From contig NZ_SWCI01000007.1 of NCBI RefSeq assembly GCF_005116715.1, positions 161,716 to 225,715 on the forward strand: a stretch of DNA of 64,000 bases, read 5' to 3'. The stretch is from Ferrimonas sediminicola (GTDB taxonomy: Bacteria > Pseudomonadota > Gammaproteobacteria > Enterobacterales > Shewanellaceae). Position 1 is the first letter of the stretch. Each line of letters opens with the position of its first letter. Below are positions 28,996 to 37,689 of the stretch, one piece after another. The position numbers and the translations under genes are program-made. The notes beneath the pieces are model-generated. The model did no database searches. It had not been told where the DNA came from and saw only the letters and a program-made list of their open reading frames with translations.

Positions 28996-29652
28996 TTAGT
29001 CGTCGCTCATGCCCAGCAGGCTCAGCAGGCTGACAAAGATGTTGTACAGGCTGACGAACAGGGTCACGGTGGCGTTGATGTAGTTGCGCTCACCTCCGTG
29101 GATGATGGCGCTGGTCTGCATCAGAATGGCACCGGAGGAGAACAGGATGAACAGGCAGCTCAGGGCCATGCTCAGCGCAGGAATCGCCAGGAACAGGTTG
29201 GCGATGAAGGCGGCGATGATCACCCAGAAGCCGGCCATCATCATGCCGCCCAGGAAGGACATGTCCTTGCCGGTCACCAGCACGTAGGCGGAGAGGCCGA
29301 AGAAGGTGAGGGCGGTTCCGCCCAGGGCCATCAGTACGATGTCGCCCATGCCGGCACCGAGGTACATGCCGAGGATAGGGCCCAGGGTGTAGCCCATGAA
29401 ACCAGTCAGGGCGAACACGGACACCAGGCCCATGGCACTGTTGGCGGTACGGCTGACCAGAAACAGCAGACCGTAGAAGCCCACCAGGGTAATGATGATG
29501 CCTGGGTGGGGCAGTTGCAGCGCCATGGTGACACCGGCAACCGCGGCAGAAAATGCCAGGGTCATGGCCAGCAGCATGTAGGTGTTGCGTAGAACTTTGT
29601 TGACCTCGACGCCGCTGTGGCTGGCGACGGTTTCAAAACGTTGGGTCTGCAT
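28996..29652 (-). CDS. yccA: BAX-inhibitor-1 family membrane protein YccA
   Basis: The 218-residue protein has seven hydrophobic segments and the BI-1 signature region (GGERNYINATVTLFVSLYNIFVSLLSLLG), ending SDD. In E. coli YccA is a substrate and modulator of the FtsH protease. The start MQTQRFETVASHSGVEVNKVLRNTY is at 29652, preceded by AAAGGAG. Clustering of yccA with the tus genes is common in this group. Confidence 0.93.
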   Translation of the reverse strand: MQTQRFETVASHSGVEVNKVLRNTYMLLAMTLAFSAAVAGVTMALQLPHPGIIITLVGFYGLLFLVSRTANSAMGLVSVFALTGFMGYTLGPILGMYLGAGMGDIVLMALGGTALTFFGLSAYVLVTGKDMSFLGGMMMAGFWVIIAAFIANLFLAIPALSMALSCLFILFSSGAILMQTSAIIHGGERNYINATVTLFVSLYNIFVSLLSLLGMSDD

Positions 29653-30008
29653 GTTGACTCCTTTGACTGTGGCCCGTTTCTGACAGGTTAGAGCCACTGA
29701 TTCCTGAAAAGTTTAACTGTACAAGCAGATGTGGGAATGGGGCAACGGCTTTTCAAGCGATTTGGTAACAAAACTACTTTTGCACTCGACACTTAGCTCG
29801 TGAGTTCGGAAATACCGTTATAGAACCGTAGCCTGCCCGAGCATTTTCGCTGCGTTGACGATTTATGACAAAACTTCTACCTTAGTCGCGCTACTCTTGC
29901 GGGAGCCGGTGGTAACCTGCGCAATGCGCGACCGCCACAGGCCGTCAGTTGTCATGTCGTCGTTTGATTTGTACGGTTTTTAACAGGTTAAGGATTACCT
30001 CTCTCATC
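29653..30008. other. Intergenic region between yccA and the DUF4440 gene
   Basis: No gene is supported in these 356 bases. They must hold the divergent promoters of yccA and the 30009 gene. No clear -35/-10 pair or repeat stands out. Confidence 0.4.
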
Positions 30009-30389
30009 ATGGATACTGTTAGTGCTGCCCTGGAGCTTGAGCCCCACCTGATTGCCCTGGAAAAAAGAGCGTTTGCCCCCGCCACCCGCCGCAGTCGCGA
30101 GTTGCTGGCGTTTCTGATCCATAAGGAGTGTATCGAGGTCGATGTCGCCGGTCGCGAGCGGGCCCTGGAGGAGAGACTGGTTCGACTGCCTGACGAGGCG
30201 CCTGTCGAGTTGGAGAGTCGGGATTTCCGGGTCAGGCAGTTGGCGGCCAACCTGTGTCAGGTGCTGTACAGGGCGAAGTTGATCCGGGGGACGGTGGTCA
30301 GTCACTCCCACCGAAGTTCATTGTGGACCCTGGAGGATCACCGCTGGCAGATGATCCACCACCAGGAAACGCCCTGTCGGCCGTTCTAG
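30009..30389 (+). CDS. DUF4440 / NTF2-like protein
   Basis: The 126-residue product shows the DUF4440 pattern: LEPHLIALEKRAFAPATRRSRELLAFLIHKECIEVDVAGRE, then SRDFRVRQLAANLCQVLYRA and a C-terminal HSHRSSLWTLEDHRWQMIHHQETP. These are single-domain cone-shaped alpha/beta proteins of varied or unknown function. The ATG at 30009 begins the conserved part; no good ribosome binding site is visible, and an ATG at 29949 in the same frame would add 20 residues. The GNAT gene follows 4 bp later. Confidence 0.8.
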   Translation: MDTVSAALELEPHLIALEKRAFAPATRRSRELLAFLIHKECIEVDVAGRERALEERLVRLPDEAPVELESRDFRVRQLAANLCQVLYRAKLIRGTVVSHSHRSSLWTLEDHRWQMIHHQETPCRPF

Positions 30390-30393
30390 CACC

Positions 30394-30882
30394 ATGACCC
30401 ATCTGCATATACGCCCCTACCGGGAGCAGGATGCCCGGGCGCTCACCGATATCTTCTACGATACCATCCACCATACCGGCCTGGCGCATTACACCCATGC
30501 CCAGGTAAACGCTTGGGCGCCCTTGCCAAAGGAGTATCATCGTTGGCAGCAGAGGCTGGCTCTATGGCCTCCGATCGTGGCCGAACTGGATGGCAGAGCG
30601 GTGGGGTTTATCACCCTGACCCCCTCGGGGCATATCGAATGGACCTATACCCATAGAAACTATCAGCGGCGTGGCATCGCCTCCCGGCTGTACCGGCGAC
30701 TGGAGGAGCAGGCGCGGCAGCTGGGGATCACCAGCCTGACCGTGGATGCCTCGCGGTTTGCCCGCCCCTTTTTCGAGAAGCAGGGCTTTGCGGTTGTCCG
30801 GGAGAACCGCACCATTCGGGCCGGGGAAAAACTGCAGAACTGGCACATGGCCAAGCCACTCTTTGAGAAGGGGGCATCCTAG
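30394..30882 (+). CDS. GNAT-family acetyltransferase
   Basis: The 162-residue protein begins LHIRPYREQDARALTDIFYDTIHHTGLAHYT, as in YafP-like acetyltransferases, and has the acetyl-CoA-binding motif A stretch RNYQRRGIASRLYRRLEEQA, followed by ASRFARPFFEKQGF. The substrate is unknown. It begins 4 bp after the DUF4440 gene and probably shares its transcript. Confidence 0.88.
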   Translation: MTHLHIRPYREQDARALTDIFYDTIHHTGLAHYTHAQVNAWAPLPKEYHRWQQRLALWPPIVAELDGRAVGFITLTPSGHIEWTYTHRNYQRRGIASRLYRRLEEQARQLGITSLTVDASRFARPFFEKQGFAVVRENRTIRAGEKLQNWHMAKPLFEKGAS

Positions 30883-30956
30883 GGGGAAATCTTTTTCTAT
30901 CCCGCTGGATTCAGGGGTTTACACCAGCCGCTCCTTTCACTATCATTGCCGCCACT

Positions 30957-31047
30957 GGAGAGATGGCTGAGTGGTTGAAAGCACCGGTCTTGAAAACCGG
31001 CAAGGGTTAATAGCCCTTCTAGGGTTCAAATCCCTATCTCTCCGCCA
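30957..31047 (+). tRNA. tRNA-Ser (anticodon TGA)
   Basis: The 91-base type II tRNA has acceptor stem GGAGAGA/TCTCTCC, anticodon TGA in CTTGAAA, a long variable arm, T loop GGTTCAAATCC and an encoded CCA. It is the parent of the repeats that follow. Confidence 0.96.
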
Positions 31048-31205
31048 AATTAGCAATACCTCCGAGTTTAGTCGCCTTTCACGGGCTGGGTTCGGAGTCG
31101 GTGAGAGATGGGGTGCAGAACCCTAGCCGGGGTTCGCAATGAGCACAGCGAGTAACGCCGAAGGCGGCCGAGCTTGCGAGGGAATCAATCCCTATCTCTC
31201 CGCCA
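31048..31205 (+). repeat. First 158-bp downstream repeat ending in a tRNA-Ser 3'-end copy
   Basis: The repeat ends at 31184-31205 with TCAATCCCTATCTCTCCGCCA, a near copy of the tRNA-Ser T-arm and acceptor end including CCA. GGTGAGAGATGGGG at 31100-31113 can pair with that 3' end (one bulge), closing a stem around an inner hairpin (AACCC/GGGTT). The last about 100 bases are shared with the next repeat. This is like the tRNA-Tyr repeats of the E. coli tyrT (rtT) locus. Confidence 0.85.
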
Positions 31206-31362
31206 TATTCAATAGCGCGCCGACATTGGATGCTTGTAAGCACAGGCGTCGGGGTGAGGTAGAGATAGGGTGCAAAACCCTAGCCGGGTTCGCAACGAGC
31301 GCAGCGAGTAACGCCGAAGGCGGCCGAGCTCCGCGAGGGAGTCAATCCCTATCTCTCCGCCA
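31206..31362 (+). repeat. Second 157-bp downstream repeat ending in a tRNA-Ser 3'-end copy
   Basis: It ends with the same tRNA-Ser 3'-end copy (CCA at 31360-31362). AGAGATAGGG at 31261-31270 pairs perfectly with CCCTATCTCT at 31348-31357. Compared with the first repeat, the 5' arm has changed but pairing is kept. A terminator follows directly. Confidence 0.85.
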
Positions 31363-31371
31363 TTTTCGTTC

Positions 31372-31395
31372 AACCCGCCTTTGAGGCGGGTTTTT
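31372..31395 (+). terminator. Terminator of the tRNA-Ser repeat transcript
   Basis: AACCCGCCT/AGGCGGGTT with a TTG loop is followed by TTTT. It closes the tRNA-Ser plus repeats unit. Confidence 0.9.
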
Positions 31396-31793
31396 TCGTA
31401 CAACTCGCACTCTGCGAGAGAGTCACAGTTTGAGGCCGCCATGGCGGCCGGACGACTTAGGATTGTCACAAGGGTGTGCGAGGCTCTGCCAGCGGCAGCA
31501 AAATCGGAGCGCTCCTCCAATGGTATCGGTACCCGCCGGGCGGGCACAGGGTAACGTTGAGGGAGAGCCTTGAGATTCCGGCCCCGAATCCCCGTTGGCA
31601 TTGATGAAGTGGGCTATAATTCGGTCGGCAATGTCAGGCTTCCCAAACGACGTCGGACGTGAGTATTTCAGCCAATGACACCGGATGCGCGCTGACTGTC
31701 GAAATCATTTCGGCTGGCGCGTATCTTTTGGTGGCAAAAGTGGTATACTCCCCCGCCGAAAAGTGACAACGATTGTTTTTTCAGAGTAAAGCA
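31396..31793 (+). promoter_or_regulatory. Intergenic region with the promoter of the second EF-G
   Basis: There is no gene in these 398 bases. TGGTATACT at 31741-31749 is an extended -10 motif 45 bp before the fusA start; no consensus -35 accompanies it. GGCTATAAT at 31612-31620 is another possible -10. Confidence 0.5.
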
Positions 31794-33881
31794 ATGACTG
31801 ATTTATCAAAATACAGAAATATTGGTATCTTCGCGCACGTTGATGCCGGTAAGACCACCAGTACCGAGCGTATCCTGAAGCTGACCGGTAAGATCCACAA
31901 GACCGGTGAAGTGCATGACGGTGCCGCCACCACTGACTTCATGGAGCAGGAAGCTGAGCGTGGTATTACCATTCAGTCTGCTGCTACTACCTGTTTCTGG
32001 AACGATCACCGCCTGAACATCATCGATACCCCCGGACACGTTGACTTCACCGTTGAAGTTTACCGTTCCCTGAAGGTGCTCGATGGTGGCGTTGGTGTAT
32101 TCTGTGGTTCCGGTGGTGTTGAGCCCCAGTCTGAAACCAACTGGCGTTACGCTAACGAATCCGAAGTAGCCCGTCTGATCTTCGTGAACAAGCTGGACCG
32201 TATGGGTGCAGACTTCTACCGCGTTGTGGACCAGGTGAAAAACGTCCTGGGCGCCCGTCCTCTGGTGATGACCCTGCCCATCGGCATCGAAGACGACTTC
32301 AAGGGCGTTGTCGATGTACTGAGCCAGAAGGCCTTCATCTGGGACGACTCCGGTCTGCCTGAGAACTACGAAGTAGTAGATATTCCTGCCGAGCTGCAGG
32401 AGAAAGCTGCCGAGTACCGCGAAGAGCTGATGGAAACCGCCCTGGAGATGGACGAAGACCTGCTGATGGAGTACCTGGAGGAGGGCACCGAGCCTTCTCT
32501 GGAGCAGATCAAAGCCTGCATCCGTAAGGGTACCCGTGACTTGGCGTTCTTCCCCACCTACTGTGGTTCCGCCTTCAAGAACAAGGGCATCCAGCTGGTT
32601 CTGGACGCGGTAGTAGACTACCTGCCTGCGCCTACCGAAGTAGACGCTCAGCCTCTGACCGACCCAGAGACTGGTGAGCCTACCGGTGAAGTGGCCACCG
32701 TATCCGCCGAAGAGCCTCTGCGCGCCCTGGCGTTCAAGATCATGGACGACCGTTTCGGCGCCCTGACCTTTATCCGCATCTACTCCGGTGTGATGGAGAA
32801 GGGTATGACTATCCTGAACTCCGCCACCGGTAAGACCGAGCGTATCGGCCGTATGGTAGAGATGCACGCCAACGACCGTACCGAGATTACCCGCGCCCAG
32901 GCCGGTGACATCATCGCCGTTGTTGGCATGAAGAACGTGCAGACCGGTCACACCCTGTGTGATCCCAAGCACGAGTGCACCCTGGAGCCGATGATCTTCC
33001 CCGAGCCCGTAATCTCCATCGCTGTTGAGCCGAAGGACAAGGGTTCCGTTGAGAAGATGGGTATCGCCATCGGTAAGATGGTTGCCGAGGATCCCTCCTT
33101 CCAGGTTGAGACCGACGAAGAGTCCGGTCAGACCATCCTGAAGGGTATGGGCGAACTGCACCTGGACATCAAGGTCGACATCCTGAAGCGTACCTACGGC
33201 GTTGAGCTGGTGGTTGGCAAGCCTCAGGTAGCCTACCGTGAGACCATCACCGCCGCCATTGAAGACAGCTACACCCACAAGAAGCAGTCTGGTGGTTCCG
33301 GTCAATACGGTAAGATCGACTACCGCATCAAGCCTGGCGAGCAGGGCACCGGCTTCAAGTTCGAGTCCACTGTGGTCGGTGGTAACGTGCCTAAGGAGTT
33401 CTGGCCCGCCATCGAGAAGGGCTTCAAGGAGATGATGCAGACCGGTCCTCTGGCTGGCTTCCCCGTGCTGGACGTCGAGGTTGAGCTGTTCGACGGTGGC
33501 TTCCACGCCGTTGACTCCTCTGCCATCGCGTTTGAAATCGCCGCTAAGGGCGCTTTCCGTCAGTCCATGCCTAAGGCGTCTCCACAGCTGCTGGAGCCGA
33601 TCATGAAGGTTGACGTGTTCACTCCAGAAGATCACGTTGGTGACGTCATCGGTGACCTGAACCGTCGCCGCGGCATGATCAAGGACCAGGAAGCTGGTGC
33701 TACCGGCGTACGCATCAAGGCAGACGTTCCTCTGTCCGAGATGTTCGGCTACATCGGTCACCTGCGTACCATGACCTCCGGTCGTGGCCAGTTCTCCATG
33801 GAGTTCGCCCACTACGCACCTTGTCCTGCCAACGTTGCCGAAGAGGTAATCGCGGAGACCAAGGCCAAGAACGCCAAGTAA
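31794..33881 (+). CDS. fusA: Elongation factor G, second-copy type
   Basis: The 695-residue GTPase has G1 AHVDAGKTT, the G2 region RGITIQSA, G3 DTPGHVDF and G4 NKLD, followed by domains II-V and a standard C-terminus. It is not next to rpsL-rpsG-tuf, so it is probably the second EF-G found in Vibrio and Shewanella rather than the ribosomal-operon copy. Codon use is strongly biased, suggesting high expression. The start is the ATG at 31794 ([11 protein letters not shown]). Whether it acts in elongation or in ribosome recycling cannot be told from sequence. Confidence 0.92.
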   Translation: MTDLSKYRNIGIFAHVDAGKTTSTERILKLTGKIHKTGEVHDGAATTDFMEQEAERGITIQSAATTCFWNDHRLNIIDTPGHVDFTVEVYRSLKVLDGGVGVFCGSGGVEPQSETNWRYANESEVARLIFVNKLDRMGADFYRVVDQVKNVLGARPLVMTLPIGIEDDFKGVVDVLSQKAFIWDDSGLPENYEVVDIPAELQEKAAEYREELMETALEMDEDLLMEYLEEGTEPSLEQIKACIRKGTRDLAFFPTYCGSAFKNKGIQLVLDAVVDYLPAPTEVDAQPLTDPETGEPTGEVATVSAEEPLRALAFKIMDDRFGALTFIRIYSGVMEKGMTILNSATGKTERIGRMVEMHANDRTEITRAQAGDIIAVVGMKNVQTGHTLCDPKHECTLEPMIFPEPVISIAVEPKDKGSVEKMGIAIGKMVAEDPSFQVETDEESGQTILKGMGELHLDIKVDILKRTYGVELVVGKPQVAYRETITAAIEDSYTHKKQSGGSGQYGKIDYRIKPGEQGTGFKFESTVVGGNVPKEFWPAIEKGFKEMMQTGPLAGFPVLDVEVELFDGGFHAVDSSAIAFEIAAKGAFRQSMPKASPQLLEPIMKVDVFTPEDHVGDVIGDLNRRRGMIKDQEAGATGVRIKADVPLSEMFGYIGHLRTMTSGRGQFSMEFAHYAPCPANVAEEVIAETKAKNAK

Positions 33882-33896
33882 TTCTTGAGTTCTTCC

Positions 33897-33925
33897 CTAA
33901 AGCCCTGGCCCAGTGCCGGGGCTTT
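33897..33925 (+). terminator. Terminator after the EF-G gene
   Basis: AAAGCCCTGGC/GCCGGGGCTTT, with one G-T pair, is followed by TGTTTTT. Confidence 0.8.
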
Positions 33926-34019
33926 TGTTTTTCTGATACAGAATCCACATGGATCACACTTGTTCAATCCGCGCCGGGTGTTAGCCTTACTCTATTGAGC
34001 TTTCACAAGGATTGAGTGC

Positions 34020-34697
34020 ATGCAGCCCCACGATCGACTCCCCCTGGACGACTTTGTCGAGTACGACGCCGAGCAGATGGTCAGGCGTTCTCGCGAACAT
34101 CTGGACCATATTCGTCGTCGCCACTCCATTCGTACATTCTCGGATAAGCCGGTGCCCAGGTTGGTGATCGAGAACTGCATCCTGGTCGCTGGCAGTGCGC
34201 CCAGTGGTGCCAACCACCAGCCCTGGCACTTTGTGGTCATCAGTTCTGACGAAGTAAAGAAGCAGATTCGCGAGCAAGCAGAGCTGCAGGAGCGGAGATT
34301 TTACGATGACAAGTGTGCGGGGGAGGAGTGGTTGAAAGCGCTCAAGCCTCTGGGCACCGATGCCAACAAACCCTACCTGGAGGTCGCACCCTGGCTGATA
34401 GTGGTATTCAGTAAGAAACGGGGCGGAATGCACGATGATGGGGAGACCACCAACTATTATGTGCATGAGTCGGTGGGGATAGCGACCGGATTCTTGCTCA
34501 ATGCGCTGCACAGCAGCGGTCTGGCGACCCTGACCCATACCCCAAAGCCGATGGGCTTTCTGTCCAAGGTGTGTGGGCGGGGGGATAATGAGCGGCCTTT
34601 TATGCTGATTGTGGCGGGCTACCCGGCCAAGGACGCGACCATTCCCCTTCATGCGACCCACAAGAAGTCCCTTGAGGAGATCTCCAGCTTCCTGTGA
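34020..34697 (+). CDS. Nitroreductase-fold flavoprotein resembling iodotyrosine deiodinase
   Basis: The 225-residue FMN protein has the family start RRRHSIRTFSDKPVPRLVIENCI, the FMN-binding APSGANHQPWHFVV, and the lid region ERRFYDDKCAGEEWLKALKPLGTDANKPYLE, where the E, Y and K that hold the substrate amino acid zwitterion in iodotyrosine deiodinase appear to be kept. HTPKPMGFLSKVCGRGDNERPF is also typical. Bacterial IYD homologues act on halotyrosines; that role is inferred, and a different reductase activity is possible. It is a single gene, convergent with a LysR remnant. Confidence 0.82.
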   Translation: MQPHDRLPLDDFVEYDAEQMVRRSREHLDHIRRRHSIRTFSDKPVPRLVIENCILVAGSAPSGANHQPWHFVVISSDEVKKQIREQAELQERRFYDDKCAGEEWLKALKPLGTDANKPYLEVAPWLIVVFSKKRGGMHDDGETTNYYVHESVGIATGFLLNALHSSGLATLTHTPKPMGFLSKVCGRGDNERPFMLIVAGYPAKDATIPLHATHKKSLEEISSFL

Positions 34698-35440
34698 TCA
34701 GATCTGGGCCGGGGCAGGCTTGCCCAGCAGTTGACTGTCCCTGGCCATCTCGATAAACAGCCTCAGACGCTGATTTTCAAAGGGCGTTCTGGGGTAGATG
34801 GCCCACAGTGGTCCCGGGGTGGCATGGCGGCCCTCAAACAGGCGCACCATCTCGCCGCTTTCCAGGTACTTCTCACAGCAGAAATCCGGTAACCAGCAGA
34901 TGCCGTGACCCAGCAGGGTCATCTGCAGGGCGGCTTCCGCTTCATCCAGCATCAGGTTGCTTTTCACCTGCAGGGTCTTTTGCTGCTCCCCATCCTGCCA
35001 CAGCCAGTCACCATCTTTGAAATCGGTGTAGTTGAGTACCACCAGATCATGGTCAGCCAACTCGGTGATGCTGTCAGGGACGCCTCGTCGCGCCAGATAG
35101 TCGCGGCTGGCGTAGAAGTCCCTCTGGGTCAGGGAGAGGGGCTCATTGACGAAGCTCTTGTCCTCCAGGGGCTTGGTATTGAACATCAGGTCCACATCGA
35201 ACTTGGTGGCGTCCGGGGCCGACCAGGTGGACTTGAGCTCCAGATCGATGCCCGGGTAGGCTTTGACGAAGCGGGACAATACCGGGCCGGCTATGACCCG
35301 GTTGAACAGGCCTAGGGCGCTGACTCTAAGCCGGCCCCTGGGTTCGCCGGAGTCTGTTGCCAGGAGCTGTTCCTCTGGCCGATGGAGGAGCTGCCTGCTA
35401 AATGAGCCGCTGCCTGCGACGAGCCGGGGTCGACGCCCTG
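34698..35440 (-). pseudogene. LysR-family regulator remnant lacking its DNA-binding domain
   Basis: The readable frame (TTG at 35279, but open back to about 35448) encodes the LysR linker (EEQLLATDSGEPRGRLRVSALGLFNRVIAGPVLSRFVKAYPG) and the whole effector domain to the stop at 34698. The N-terminal helix-turn-helix is missing; upstream only a decayed trace of the helix end can be guessed before a stop. The sequence then runs straight into the opposite-facing LuxR remnant. A deletion that removed both N-termini is the simplest explanation. Confidence 0.8.
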
Positions 35441-35818
35441 TTCTCCTTTACCGTTGCCTGCCCCCTGTCGACGGGGTTTCGCGGACGATTCATCCTGCTG
35501 CTGCCGGATGCCCGGTTCCGGGAGCAGTTGGTTGCCAACGCCGACGAGGTGAAGGCGCAACTGCAGGCGCTGCGGGTCAGGGTGTCCCTGGCGTTCGTTA
35601 GATCCATCGACCCTCTGGTGGATTACAACATCGTCAACCCGTTATCGGCCTACATTCTTGGCTTGCTGGCTCAGGGACAGGACAGAGAGCAGGTTTCCGC
35701 CCAGCTCAGGTTGACTCTGCGCGGCGTGGACTACCACGTCAGCGTGCTCAAAGAACTGTTGGAGGCCAGGAACATTGCCCAACTGGTGCATCGTGCGGGG
35801 CAGTGCCAACTGATTTGA
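35402..35818 (+). pseudogene. LuxR-family regulator remnant lacking its N-terminal part
   Basis: The 138-codon frame shows the end of an autoinducer-type domain (ALFSFTVACPLSTGFRGRFILLLPD) and a LuxR/GerE helix-turn-helix (PLSAYILGLLAQGQDREQVSAQLRLTLRGVDYHVSVLKELL). About the first 90 residues of a normal regulator of this type are absent, and recognisable homology starts near 35432, where the LysR remnant ends. A protein with only the DNA-binding domain could still be made, but I treat it as a remnant. It faces aidB, 66 bp downstream. Confidence 0.72.
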
Positions 35819-35884
35819 TTTCTTTACCCAGCGGAGTCTAAACGCTAGCTTAATTGTTCAGCAATTGAGCAGGGAGAGTCGTTG

Positions 35885-37540
35885 ATGAACAACCCTAAAG
35901 GCCCGAGCACCGAAACCCATGAGGTGTTTAACCAACCGCCCGCGCTGGAGAATCACAACCTGTTTGACACCGATATCCCGCTTAAGGAGCTGCTTGCCAG
36001 GGAAGGGGGCGGCTGGGGCGAGGAGCGGGTTCGCCACCTCGGCGCCATCCTGGGCCGGCCGGAGTGGATCGCCCGCGGCTTTCAGGCCAATGACTGCCCA
36101 CCGACCTTCCACAGCCACGACCGCTTCGGTCACCGCGTCGACGAGGTGGCCTTTCACCCCGCCTACCATGACCTTATGACGCTGGCGGTGGACGCCGGCC
36201 TGCCGACCCTGCCCTGGACCGACCCCCAGCCCGGGGCGCATGTGGTGCGCATGGCCCTGAGTTACCTCTACAGCCAGGTGGAGGCGGGCTCCGGCTGTCC
36301 CCTGACCATGACCTTCGCCGCCGTGCCCACCCTGCGTCAACTGAGCCCCCAGGCGGGGCCGTGGCTGCAGAAACTGCTGCATGGCCGCTATGATCCGGCC
36401 AATGCGCCTATCGAGCGCAAGCAGGGGGTGACCATAGGGATGGCGATGACCGAGAAGCAGGGCGGCACCGACGTGCGCGCCAACACCAGTCGCGCCGAGC
36501 CGCAGCAGGGGGAGCTCTACCGGCTGACCGGCCACAAATGGTTCTGCTCGGCGCCCATGTGCGATGCCTTCCTGGTCCTGGCCCAGGCGTCCGGGGGCCT
36601 CACCTGCTTCCTGATGCCCAGGTGGTGCCCCGATGGCCGCAAAAACCGCCTGCAGGTGCAGCGGCTCAAGGAGAAGATGGGCAACCGCTCCAACGCCTCC
36701 GCGGAGGTGGAGTTTCGCGATGCCCTGGCCTGGCGCCTGGGGGAGGAGGGGCGTGGGGTGGCCACCATCATCGAGATGGTGGCGTTGACCCGCTATGACT
36801 GCATGATCGGCTCCACCGCCCTGATGCGCCAGGCGGTGGCCCAGGTGACCCACCACATTGCCCACCGAAGCGTCCTGGGCAAGCGCCTGATCGACCAGCC
36901 GCTGATGCAGAATGTGGTGGCGGATCTCTGCCTGGAGGTGGAGGGGGCCCTGGCGATGACCGGGCGGGTGGCCAGGGCGCTGGACAACCCGTCCCAGGAG
37001 TCGGAGCGGCTGCTGCTGCGCATCGCCACCGCCGTGGGCAAGTACTGGATCTGCAAGCGGGCCACCAGCCAGATAGGTGAGGCCCAGGAGTGCCTGGGCG
37101 GGGCAGGGTACGTGGAGGAGAGCATCCTGGCCCGCCTTTACCGCGAGGCGCCGGTGAACTCCATCTGGGAGGGCAGTGGCAACGTTCAGTGCCTGGACCT
37201 GCTTCGTGCCCTGGCCAGGACGCCGGAGGTGGCGGAGGTGTTTATGGGGGAGCTGGGCCAGGCCCGCGGCGGCCACCGACTGTTTGATGCCCACCTCGAC
37301 CGCCTGGGGCAGCTGATGATCGAGAGGGGGGAGATGGAGTACCGGGGCCGCCGGGTGATGGAGCGCCTGGCGCTGAGCTTCCAGGCGGCGCAACTGATAC
37401 GAGCCGGCAATGAGACCCTGGTGGACGCCTTCTGTCGTAGCCGGTTGGCGGCGAATCACGGCTACTGTTTCGGTAACCTGTCCAGCGGCATCGATTGCCG
37501 GGCCATTATTGAGCGGGCTCGTCCTACGGTTGGGCTTTAG
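35885..37540 (+). CDS. aidB: Acyl-CoA-dehydrogenase-like protein AidB
   Basis: The 551-residue flavoprotein matches E. coli AidB along its whole length: HEVFNQPPALENHNLF, VEAGSGCPLTMTFAAVPTL, GMAMTEKQGGTDVRANT, CFLMPRWCPDGRKN, LKEKMGNRSNASAEVEF and LYREAPVNSIWEGSGN. AidB is part of the adaptive response to alkylation, binds DNA and FAD, and its true reaction is unclear. The ATG at 35885, after AGGGAGAG, is preferred to the TTG at 35882. ada is not in the window, so the usual regulation cannot be confirmed. Confidence 0.93.
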   Translation: MNNPKGPSTETHEVFNQPPALENHNLFDTDIPLKELLAREGGGWGEERVRHLGAILGRPEWIARGFQANDCPPTFHSHDRFGHRVDEVAFHPAYHDLMTLAVDAGLPTLPWTDPQPGAHVVRMALSYLYSQVEAGSGCPLTMTFAAVPTLRQLSPQAGPWLQKLLHGRYDPANAPIERKQGVTIGMAMTEKQGGTDVRANTSRAEPQQGELYRLTGHKWFCSAPMCDAFLVLAQASGGLTCFLMPRWCPDGRKNRLQVQRLKEKMGNRSNASAEVEFRDALAWRLGEEGRGVATIIEMVALTRYDCMIGSTALMRQAVAQVTHHIAHRSVLGKRLIDQPLMQNVVADLCLEVEGALAMTGRVARALDNPSQESERLLLRIATAVGKYWICKRATSQIGEAQECLGGAGYVEESILARLYREAPVNSIWEGSGNVQCLDLLRALARTPEVAEVFMGELGQARGGHRLFDAHLDRLGQLMIERGEMEYRGRRVMERLALSFQAAQLIRAGNETLVDAFCRSRLAANHGYCFGNLSSGIDCRAIIERARPTVGL

Positions 37541-37689
37541 GTGAAAGAGTTGGACTGTCGGTTTGCCCACCTGAGAGCAGCATCACATTAATCGAGTGTC
37601 AGATGAATGTGGCACATTTGAGAGCTCCCTCTAACTGGCTGAAAAAAAAGGAATGAGCTACACTCTCGCTCCCTTTTTCTGGGGTTCGG

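Noticed and set aside
30957..31362. Integrated element at tRNA-Ser
   Set aside because: Repeated tRNA 3' ends recall attachment sites, but no integrase or foreign genes lie between them and the spacing is a regular 158 bp.
31139..31384. 81-codon frame inside the tRNA-Ser repeats, similar in position to E. coli tpr
   Set aside because: No ribosome binding site; the repeated ASNAEGGRA peptide only reflects the DNA repeat. RNA structure explains the sequence better.
31806..33812. 668-codon frame opposite the EF-G gene
   Set aside because: It is an antisense shadow produced by strong codon bias; the EF-G motifs on the plus strand are decisive.
35858..37570. 570-codon frame opposite aidB
   Set aside because: Antisense shadow; AidB homology covers the whole plus-strand frame.
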